From the NCBI GenBank assembly GCA_947303905.1, contig CAMYZR010000100.1:1-6133 (forward strand): a stretch of DNA of 6,133 nt, given 5' to 3'. The notes under the pieces are model-generated. The model was not told where the DNA came from. It searched no databases and saw nothing but the letters and a program-made list of their open reading frames with translations. Source of the stretch: an uncultured Atopobiaceae bacterium. Lineage in GTDB: Bacteria > Actinomycetota > Coriobacteriia > Coriobacteriales > Atopobiaceae. Shown in pieces: positions 1 through 4,284 of the stretch (its first letter is position 1; each line of letters starts with the position of its first letter). A program made the translations under genes and the position numbers.

Positions 1-299
1 TGAGACTTGACTCTGTATCCGACGGAGAGAACAACGTCGATGCCATAATGCTCAACCTGATAGGTTTTGCCATCCGCGGCAGTTGTCGCAAATCTTGCGA
101 CAACTCGATCGACACTCGTTACAAGCTCTTCCTTCAGTGCATTGTTCACGTGCTTGCCAATGGTTTTGATGTCTCGCCCAAAGAGTTGTGACATCTGATG
201 GCGAGTGAGCCATACCTCCTCGTTGGTGGCATCTACCTCGACCGGTAGCGTGACCACTCCGTCGCTCGACTCGAACAGGACCATTTCTGTAGCAGCCAT
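1..299 (-). CDS. RhuM-family protein, N-terminal part (cut by window edge)
   Basis: The reading frame opens at ATG 299-297 and stays open for 99 codons to the left edge, so the C-terminal part is missing; family members are usually a little over 300 residues. A strong Shine-Dalgarno site GGAGGT (309-304) lies 4 nt upstream of the ATG and fixes the start. The order of motifs is typical of RhuM: a short strand-rich start, then VWLTRHQMSQLFGRD (residues 29-43), which resembles a helix-turn-helix entry, then the conserved FATTAADGKTYQVEHY (70-85) and the IDVVLSVGYRVKS segment (87-99). RhuM was named from Salmonella pathogenicity island 3. The family is widespread on islands and prophages, is probably DNA-binding, and has no settled biochemical role. 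The gene is divergent from the mgtC-like gene. An 11-bp inverted repeat lies inside the coding region at 81-105. The family call is firm; function is unknown. Confidence 0.85.
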   Translation of the reverse strand, partial: MAATEMVLFESSDGVVTLPVEVDATNEEVWLTRHQMSQLFGRDIKTIGKHVNNALKEELVTSVDRVVARFATTAADGKTYQVEHYGIDVVLSVGYRVKS

Positions 300-303
300 G
301 ATT

Positions 304-309
304 ACCTCC
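304..309 (-). promoter_or_regulatory. Shine-Dalgarno site of the rhuM-family gene
   Basis: GGAGGT on the minus strand, 4 nt before the ATG at 299. It is a near-perfect anti-16S complement and decides the start. Confidence 0.75.
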
Positions 310-487
310 AGACAGGTTTTCAAACTCTCTTATCGATGGATTGCGCTACGGAAACGCTCACTGTGGAGTTGAAAGCGTGACTGCTCCTAATGCAGACGCC
401 CCTTATAGGCACACAGGCTCTCGCGTTAAAAGGGGAGGAGCCCGTACCACTCTCGCTCTCGCGCAGCTGCTCTGACGACCCCGCCTC

Positions 488-516
488 TTTATAGCATCTC
501 GATGATAACATATAAT
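488..516 (+). promoter_or_regulatory. Sigma-70-type promoter candidate upstream of the mgtC-like gene
   Basis: The -35 candidate is TTTATA (488-493, 4 of 6 consensus bases), followed by a 17-bp spacer and a perfect -10 TATAAT (511-516). Transcription would begin near 523 and give a leader of roughly 150 nt before the mgtC-like start at 671. The AT-rich setting raises the chance of a fortuitous match. A weaker alternative is TTGTGC (615-620) with GACTAT (638-643), also 17 bp apart and closer to the gene. Confidence 0.45.
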
Positions 517-658
517 ACGAACATATGTACGGTACACTTCAGTCGCCGTATAGACAGGGTTGCATCTGCTTGGTTGCTGGGGTAGGTTTGCCGAGAGGGG
601 GAATGTCTTGGGGATTGTGCCCGTGGCTCCCTTGCTAGACTATGCGTAGGTGCGTATG

Positions 659-665
659 AAGGGAG
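659..665 (+). promoter_or_regulatory. Shine-Dalgarno site deciding the mgtC-like start
   Basis: AAGGGAG lies 5 nt before ATG 671. In-frame upstream starts GTG 650 and ATG 656 lack a comparable site, so 671 is preferred. Confidence 0.65.
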
Positions 666-670
666 ACCTC

Positions 671-1129
671 ATGGAGCTCTTTGCAGGCTTGCGGACATTC
701 ACCTTCGGGGCGATCGCCCTGCGCTTGCTCGGTGCGCTCCTCTGCGGAGCTATGGTTGGCGTGGACCGAGAGATGCGCAACAAGAAGGCGGGCCTCAAGA
801 CGCATACGCTGGTGTGCCTTGGCGCGGCACTCTGCATGATCGTGTCGGAGTGCATCATTCTCGGGCGCGAGGGCGTCACAACCGACGCGACGCGCATTGC
901 GGCCAACGTGGTCACGGGCGTCGGCTTTCTCTGCGCGGCTTCTCTCATTACCAGGGGAAACGGCTCCCTGCATGGACTGACCACGGCAGCCGGCCTCTGG
1001 ACCACGGCGGTCATTGGCCTGGCTTGCGGCTCGGGATGGCTTGAGGTGGGCTTGCTAGCTGCCTTTATCGTGCTGATCGTGTTTGCGGCGTTTGGACGCC
1101 TATCTCACCAGCATCTCCCGCGGTTTTGA
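671..1129 (+). CDS. MgtC/SapB-like membrane domain (first frame of the broken gene)
   Basis: This is the 152-residue product if no frameshift occurs. It keeps essentially the whole membrane domain, with about four to five hydrophobic segments, and loses the C-terminal soluble domain. Some MgtC/SapB relatives consist of the membrane domain alone, so the short product could still insert and work. The last dozen or so residues (from about LSHQHLPRF) are out-of-frame translation of what should be the C-terminal domain. Confidence 0.6.
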   Translation: MELFAGLRTFTFGAIALRLLGALLCGAMVGVDREMRNKKAGLKTHTLVCLGAALCMIVSECIILGREGVTTDATRIAANVVTGVGFLCAASLITRGNGSLHGLTTAAGLWTTAVIGLACGSGWLEVGLLAAFIVLIVFAAFGRLSHQHLPRF

Positions 1130-1346
1130 CCTCTACGCCGAGGTCGTCGACTACGAGGATCTGCCCAAGTTGTTCGATGCGCTTCACGCCCATGGCGTGT
1201 CCTTCAGCGGACTCACGGTGTCTAAGAGCCCGGTGGGGAGCACCGTCGTCCAGCTCTCTGCCACGATGCAGCGCCTGGGCGAGAAGAAGGAGCTGGCTGA
1301 GAGCCTTCGTGCGCTTGATTGCGTGCGCTACCTCGAGATGTTCTGA
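1083..1346 (+). CDS. MgtC C-terminal soluble domain (second frame of the broken gene)
   Basis: Open in this frame after a stop at 1074-1076. A TTG at 1083 gives 87 residues, but I see no good ribosome site before it, so independent translation is doubtful. The sequence RGFDLYAEVVDYEDLPKLFDAL...VSFSGLTVSKS...VVQLSATM...LRALDCVRYLEMF resembles the ACT-like C-terminal domain of long MgtC proteins. Intact protein character up to a clean stop shows that it was coding until recently or still is through frameshifting. Confidence 0.5.
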   Translation: MRRLDAYLTSISRGFDLYAEVVDYEDLPKLFDALHAHGVSFSGLTVSKSPVGSTVVQLSATMQRLGEKKELAESLRALDCVRYLEMF

Positions 1347-1384
1347 TGCGTTCGAGCGGTTTGGCCCAGAGGCATCAGCGATCC

Positions 1385-1445
1385 GAGACAGTCTGAAGAA
1401 AGACGGTTCCTGCTCGAAAACTCTGAGCAGGAACCGCTTCGTCTC
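1385..1445. terminator. Bidirectional hairpin terminator between convergent mgtC-like and rpn genes
   Basis: The core is a perfect 12-bp inverted repeat, CGGTTCCTGCTC (1404-1415) and GAGCAGGAACCG (1425-1436), with a 9-nt loop. The stem can extend outward: CTTC (1437-1440) pairs with GAAG (1395-1398), and GTCTC (1441-1445) with GAGAC (1385-1389), leaving two 5-nt bulges on one side. On the minus strand the core is followed by TCTTTCTTC, a fair U-rich tail, so it suits rpn best. It also lies 58 nt after the mgtC stop (stem core). Confidence 0.8.
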
Positions 1446-1466
1446 CCAGTGAGCGTGTCTAAACGG

Positions 1467-1685
1467 CTAACCCTTGTCGCGCTCTGCCCTCATCGAGGAG
1501 ATCGCCTCATCGAGCATCTTCTCGTCTATGCCCAGCTCGCGAAGCTTTGCGGCGAGCCCGTCGGCCCCCTGCTCGATGCCCTGCTGGATGCCCTGCTCGA
1601 GACCCCTCTCAATGCCTCGGGCTTCCGCCTCGCGCTCAAGACGCTCTGCCCTCTCGCGCCAAAGCTCAAGCACTTCTCCACCCAT
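1467..1685 (-). CDS. Candidate intragenic small protein (RpnS-like) from an internal rpn start
   Basis: An in-frame ATG at 1685-1683 (residue 239 of Rpn) is preceded by GAGGAAGG (1695-1688). The GAGG element sits 6 nt from the ATG, a stronger site than that of the full-length start. It would yield 72 residues: MGGEVLELWRERAERLERE, the glycine-spaced repeat block and the C-terminal LGIDEKMLDEAISSM helix, with no nuclease residues. In E. coli, rpn genes have been reported to make a small C-terminal protein from an internal start that neutralises the toxic full-length nuclease. By analogy this could be the cognate antitoxin. Use of this start is inferred from sequence alone. Confidence 0.5.
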   Translation of the reverse strand: MGGEVLELWRERAERLEREAEARGIERGLEQGIQQGIEQGADGLAAKLRELGIDEKMLDEAISSMRAERDKG

Positions 1686-2399
1686 GGCCTTCCTCACTCT
1701 CTTCTGAAGTGTCTCGTATGCGGCGAGCAGGTGGTCGGACACTTTGATTATAAGCTCGACGAGCTCCTCGTATAAAGGCATGTCACCCATGCGCAGCACG
1801 GCTGACTCGAGTTCGGACCTCAGCTCGCTGCATTCATAGACGAGCTGGTCGGTGCGTTGGTCATCAGATGCGATGGCAGCCAGGCTCTTCTCGTAGCGCA
1901 TGAGGTAATACGGTAGCAGGAGCAGGAGCTTCTTGCTAAAGATCTCGTCACTGCTAAAGAGCTGTGCTTTTACGACTTTTGTCTCGTACTGGAACGAACC
2001 ACCATTGGGTAGATTGACCTTCATGTGCAAGCTGTCTGGCGTTTTGGACGAGTGCCTGAGATACAGAACGCACGAAGCCGGGAAATCCAACTCATACGGT
2101 GTGCTCTCACTCAGGGCCTCTTCCAACGCAATGTGGAAGTCGTACTCGATCATGCGCACGACCATGCTTGCGTCTGCCGTGCTTTGGCACTCCACGTGGT
2201 AGATCTTCTCTGCCAGACGAAAGACGGTGTCGTCGATGATTGTGCCGCGCAGACTCTCGTGCTCGTCGCTGAACCGGACGATGGGGCTGTCCTGAGGGTA
2301 GTTTCGTCCAAAGACCTCGTTTATGAAGGGAATCATGAGTTGAGGCGACCTGTGGACCATCGTCTTGAAAACGGAGTCGAAAACGGTGCTGTCAGCCAT
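1467..2399 (-). CDS. Rpn-family recombination-promoting nuclease (PD-(D/E)XK type)
   Basis: The start is ATG 2399, with GAGGA ending 6 nt upstream; an in-frame ATG at 2441 has no ribosome site. The product is 310 residues, near the family norm. The N-terminus FDSVFKTMVHRSPQLMIPFINEVFG (7-31) is typical of Rpn/PDDEXK_2 proteins. The nuclease core shows D56-D57 and the strand YHVECQS with E70-x-Q72, the E-x-Q version of the (D/E)xK pair, so catalytic residues look intact. The C-terminus has a charged, probably coiled-coil segment (LELWRERAERLEREAEARG) and a run of four-residue repeats (RGIERGLEQGIQQGIEQG), then LRELGIDEKMLDEAISSMR. Rpn proteins are DNA endonucleases that raise RecA-independent recombination, and some E. 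coli ones are toxic and antiphage. Annotations as transposase are historical. Translation can also start internally at 1685 (separate entry). A promoter lies far upstream at 2707-2735. Confidence 0.88.
   Translation of the reverse strand: MADSTVFDSVFKTMVHRSPQLMIPFINEVFGRNYPQDSPIVRFSDEHESLRGTIIDDTVFRLAEKIYHVECQSTADASMVVRMIEYDFHIALEEALSESTPYELDFPASCVLYLRHSSKTPDSLHMKVNLPNGGSFQYETKVVKAQLFSSDEIFSKKLLLLLPYYLMRYEKSLAAIASDDQRTDQLVYECSELRSELESAVLRMGDMPLYEELVELIIKVSDHLLAAYETLQKRVRKAMGGEVLELWRERAERLEREAEARGIERGLEQGIQQGIEQGADGLAAKLRELGIDEKMLDEAISSMRAERDKG
1567..1614 (-). repeat. 12-bp degenerate tandem repeat in the rpn 3' region
   Basis: Four 12-bp units on the plus strand: CCCTGCTCGATG (1567-1578), CCCTGCTGGATG (1579-1590), CCCTGCTCGAGA (1591-1602) and CCCCTCTCAATG (1603-1614). 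The first two differ by one base. The units encode the tetrapeptides IEQG, IQQG, LEQG and IERG. Because 12 is a multiple of three, gain or loss of units would keep the frame and change only linker length. Such G-spaced repeats are common in Rpn C-termini. Confidence 0.8.
1688..1695 (-). promoter_or_regulatory. Internal Shine-Dalgarno site within rpn
   Basis: GAGGAAGG on the minus strand ends 2 nt from the internal ATG 1685, with its GAGG part 6 nt away. It encodes ordinary residues of Rpn (around VRKA), so codon choice rather than protein need may account for it. Confidence 0.5.
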
Positions 2400-2700
2400 T
2401 CCAAGTCCTCTCTGCGTGCAGTTGAAACGATAGGGGGGCATGGGTCGACAGGGCGACCATGACTGGAATGGCTATGGGTGGTGAGCGAGCGGCAGCGTAC
2501 ATAGGCATCCTCGGGAGGACGAATACGGATGGTGCATGTATTCGCTCGAGAACGCCCGCCACGGAATGAAAGCTCCGGCTCCGCGGAACGAGCCCGCAGG
2601 TGAGTTAGCCGGAAACCCCGTATAGCCGCAGGTTTCTGCGTATGAGGGTATAAGGTCCGGACCGGACGTGGAAACGTATCGACAACCGCTCCCTCCAAGC
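2400..2700 (-). promoter_or_regulatory. Long structured 5' leader of rpn
   Basis: Between the promoter (2735-2707) and the rpn ATG at 2399 lie about 300 nt with no recognisable protein gene apart from a possible 26-codon ORF. Several inverted repeats are visible: GTCCGG-A-CCGGAC (2655-2667), CGCAG-GTTT-CTGCG (2627-2640), GGCTC-8 nt-GAGCC (2577-2594) and CGAATAC-11 nt-GTATTCG (2520-2544). None is followed by a clear U run on the minus strand, so they are not obvious terminators. It matches no riboswitch class that I recognise. It may be a regulatory leader or simply decayed sequence. Confidence 0.4.
2605..2685 (-). CDS. Possible 26-codon leader ORF upstream of rpn
   Basis: A TTG at 2685-2683 follows GGAGGG (2696-2691) at a spacing of 5 nt, and the frame runs 26 codons to TAA 2607-2605. 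The predicted transcript start near 2700 places this ribosome site at the very 5' end of the mRNA. The peptide begins LSIRFHVRSGPY and is arginine-rich (5 Arg). The CGCAG hairpin lies within its 3' half. I do not recognise the peptide. The start codon is non-AUG and the ORF is short, so chance is a serious alternative. Confidence 0.25.
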   Translation of the reverse strand: MSIRFHVRSGPYTLIRRNLRLYGVSG

Positions 2701-2706
2701 AAGATG

Positions 2707-2735
2707 AGTATAAAACTAGAACATACGTTTGTAAA
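2707..2735 (-). promoter_or_regulatory. Strong sigma-70-type promoter driving rpn
   Basis: On the minus strand TTTACA (2735-2730, 5 of 6 consensus) is followed by exactly 17 bp and TATACT (2712-2707, 5 of 6). This is the best promoter match in the window. The predicted start is near 2700, about 300 nt before the rpn ATG. No other minus-strand gene start lies in between apart from the possible 26-codon leader ORF. Confidence 0.65.
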
Positions 2736-2786
2736 GAGAGGCTTTGCAAAATGTCGAAACTAACTTACATATAGGTGAGGGATACA

Positions 2787-2825
2787 GCAGGGGCGTCAGA
2801 GGAGATGTTCCTCTGACGCCCCTGC
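2787..2825. terminator. 17-bp perfect hairpin downstream of the oxidoreductase gene
   Basis: The left arm at 2787-2803 and the right arm at 2809-2825 are perfectly complementary over 17 bp around a 5-nt loop (GATGT). It begins 44 bp after the stop of the minus-strand oxidoreductase gene. Neither side has a real U tract (minus strand continues TGTATCCC, plus strand TTAGATAC), so it is an atypical intrinsic terminator or an mRNA 3'-end stabilising hairpin. It also insulates rpn's promoter from readthrough. Confidence 0.65.
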
Positions 2826-2868
2826 TTAGATACTGGGTATTGGAATTGGTGACAAGGACCTGCGTGTT

Positions 2869-4086
2869 CTACGCGACACCCATGTAGGCGAGCATGCCCT
2901 CGACAGCCACCTTGGTCGCCGCCACCGCATGCACCACGGTATTGGGACCGGTGACGACATCACCTGCGGCAAAGACGCCCGGCACCGTGCACATGCCCTG
3001 CTCGTCGACGATCAGCAGGCCGCGGTCGTCACCCTCGAGCCCCTCGGTGGTGAGGATGAGCTTGTTCTTGGGCTTCTGCGAGACGGCCACGATCACCGTG
3101 TCGCAGGTCACCTGGTCGAGCTCCTCCTCGTAGCCAGTCACGCGGTCGTTCTCGTCGAAGATGGCCGTCTTGAAGACGGGACCGTGCTCGTTGATCTCGC
3201 AGATGGCCTTACCTTGCATCAGCTCTGCTCCGTCAAGCAGGGCGTACTCGAGCTCGTCGGAGCTTGCGGAGATGTGCTTGCTGCGCGCGTATAGTGTGAC
3301 CTCCTGAGCACCCTGACGAATGGCGGTGCGTGCCACGTCCATGGCGGTGTTGCCAGCGCCGATGACGGCTACGCGCTCGCCGATCTCTGCCGTCTCGGGG
3401 CTCATGAGGTAGTCGAGGCCAAACAGTACGTTGCCGCCCGCCTCGCCCGAGACGCCAAGCGTCTGCGCACGCCAGGTGCCGGTGCCGACGAAGACCGTGT
3501 CGTAGCCGTCGCGGAAGAGGTCGGGGATGGTGAGCGACGAGCCGATGGCGGTGTTGTGCCTGACCTTGACGCCGAGGGTCTCCAGGATCTCCTGGTAGCG
3601 GTCGAGCACCCGCTTGGGTAGGCGGTACTCGGGGATGCCGTAGCGCATGACACCACCGAGACGAGGGTTCTGGTCGAAGATCGTGACAGCGACACCCATC
3701 TGCGCGAGCCTCATAGCTGCGACGATGCCGGCGGGACCACCTCCGATGACAGCCGCGCGCTTGCCGGTGGGCTCGGGCTTCACAAAGCGGACGCGCTCGA
3801 GATAGGTGCTCGACACGTAGTTCTCGATGGCGGAGAAGTGGATGGGCGTTCCCTTGCGGCCGCGGACGCAGTGGCCCTCGCACTGTGCGCCATGGTTGCA
3901 GATGAGCGAGCAGACGGCACTCATGGGGTTGTTCTGGAAGAGCACTGCTCCCGCCTCGTCCATCCTGCGCTCGCGGAACAGCTGGATTACCAGCGGGATT
4001 GCCGTTCCCACGGGGCAGCCCTTCTGGCAGAGGGGATTCTTGCAGTTGAGGCAGCGCTCTGCCTCCTCGACGATGTGCAGTGCCAT
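2869..4086 (-). CDS. NAD(P)-dependent FAD/iron-sulfur oxidoreductase, GltD/PreT/NfnB type
   Basis: The start chosen is ATG 4086, with GGGAG 5 nt upstream, giving 405 residues. A GTG at 4113 and an ATG at 4098 are in frame but have poorer sites. The N-terminal Fer4_20-type domain has two cysteine sets: C12-x2-C15-x4-C20-x3-C24-P and C59-x3-C63-x5-C69-x3-C73, enough for two 4Fe-4S clusters. The FAD-binding motif GGGPAG is at 115-120, followed by DQNPRLGGVMRYGIPEYRLP. The NAD(P) motif GAGNTAMD is at 243-250, and the C-terminal FAD contact FAAGD at 372-376. This is the architecture of the small subunit of glutamate synthase and its relatives PreT (dihydropyrimidine dehydrogenase) and NfnB, which pass electrons between NAD(P)H and a partner protein in the cytoplasm. 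No GltB, PreA or NfnA partner is in the window, so the exact substrate cannot be assigned; GltD naming would be premature. Confidence 0.9.
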   Translation of the reverse strand: MALHIVEEAERCLNCKNPLCQKGCPVGTAIPLVIQLFRERRMDEAGAVLFQNNPMSAVCSLICNHGAQCEGHCVRGRKGTPIHFSAIENYVSSTYLERVRFVKPEPTGKRAAVIGGGPAGIVAAMRLAQMGVAVTIFDQNPRLGGVMRYGIPEYRLPKRVLDRYQEILETLGVKVRHNTAIGSSLTIPDLFRDGYDTVFVGTGTWRAQTLGVSGEAGGNVLFGLDYLMSPETAEIGERVAVIGAGNTAMDVARTAIRQGAQEVTLYARSKHISASSDELEYALLDGAELMQGKAICEINEHGPVFKTAIFDENDRVTGYEEELDQVTCDTVIVAVSQKPKNKLILTTEGLEGDDRGLLIVDEQGMCTVPGVFAAGDVVTGPNTVVHAVAATKVAVEGMLAYMGVA

Positions 4087-4284
4087 GGCGTCTCCCATCC
4101 CTTGTGTTGTCACCGAAGCGTATTTGTGTGATTCAAAGATACGTTGCGGAAGGAAAAACGAGCCTGCCGATTCGATAAGGCGGCATACAGTTTCAGCATG
4201 CTGGCCCGATGCTTTTGTTTTAGAGAAACAGAGTCTCAGCTGGAGCCATAGGTCTCATGGCATCTTGCGCGAAATCTCCTCCCG
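4087..4284 (-). other. Intergenic gap between AraC-type regulator and oxidoreductase gene
   Basis: These 198 bp contain no gene that I can support. A weak terminator candidate for the upstream regulator gene lies on the minus strand: TGCCG (4185-4181), an 11-nt loop, CGGCA (4169-4165) and, 6 nt later, TTTTT (4158-4154). A perfect 10-bp palindrome CAGCATGCTG is at 4194-4203 and could be an operator. No convincing promoter hexamers could be placed before the oxidoreductase gene, so whether it has its own promoter or is read from the AraC genes is open. Confidence 0.45.
4090..4095 (-). promoter_or_regulatory. Ribosome-binding site deciding the oxidoreductase start
   Basis: GGAGAC (4095-4090) sits 3 nt before ATG 4086, and the GGGAG core is 5 nt away. 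The same arrangement precedes the AraC gene at 5148 and the mgtC-like gene. Confidence 0.55.

Larger units (their letters stand above)
300..670. other. Divergent intergenic region between rhuM-family and mgtC-like genes
   Basis: This 371-bp stretch separates two divergent genes. I see no convincing protein gene in it; a 63-codon minus-strand frame at 320-511 has neither a ribosome site nor recognisable protein character. It holds the rhuM ribosome site (304-309), a small imperfect hairpin (375-399: GCG, CTGC, loop, GCAG, CGC), a plus-strand promoter candidate with a perfect TATAAT at 511-516, and an AT-rich patch around 490-530 including the palindrome ACATATGT (521-528). A direct repeat GGTTGC occurs at 559-564 and 572-577. 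No clear minus-strand promoter for the rhuM gene could be picked out. Confidence 0.6.
671..1346 (+). pseudogene. MgtC/SapB-family membrane protein gene, frame-shifted between its two domains
   Basis: The first frame, from ATG 671 to the stop at 1127-1129, encodes 152 residues with the MgtC/SapB membrane domain: a hydrophobic helix, the GxxxGVDREMR...AGLKTHTLVCLGAAL signature, DATRIAANVVTGVGFL, HGLTTAAGLWTTAVIGLACGSGW, and a last hydrophobic helix. The frame then stops after an unrelated tail. The family's soluble C-terminal domain continues in the +1 frame as LDAYLTSISRGFDLYAEVVDYEDLPKLF and onward to the TGA at 1344-1346. The frames can only join between 1077 (just after a stop in the second frame) and 1129. 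Removing one T from the TTT at 1082-1084 would restore a smooth IVLRRLDAYLTS junction and a protein of about 225 residues, a normal family length. MgtC-like proteins are inner-membrane proteins linked to low-Mg2+ survival and virulence in some pathogens; transport activity is not established. This could be a true mutation, a sequencing error or, less likely, programmed frameshifting. Confidence 0.75.

Noticed and set aside
400..470. T-box-like stretch on the minus strand (GAGAGTGGTACGGGCTC)
   Set aside because: It resembles the T-box antiterminator sequence only in part. The full consensus is not met, no Stem I or specifier loop is apparent, no terminator with a U run follows, and the downstream gene is not an aminoacyl-tRNA or amino-acid gene.
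1449..1775. Plus-strand 108-codon frame opposite the rpn 3' end
   Set aside because: It lies antisense to the repetitive rpn C-terminus; its LLDALLDALL pattern is only the complement of the 12-bp repeats.
2441..2441. Upstream in-frame ATG as the rpn start (14 extra residues)
   Set aside because: No ribosome site precedes it, and the added residues do not resemble Rpn N-termini, whereas ATG 2399 has GAGGA at good spacing and begins with typical family sequence.
2333..2749. Minus-strand frames at 2333-2749 and 2472-2702 upstream of rpn
   Set aside because: Both rely on TTG starts without ribosome sites, start at or upstream of the predicted transcript start, and show no family resemblance; the first also overlaps the start of rpn in another frame.
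3233..3883. 216-codon minus-strand frame inside the oxidoreductase gene
   Set aside because: It overlaps a well-supported gene in another frame and its product is Arg/His/Pro-rich low-complexity, typical of out-of-frame GC-rich DNA.
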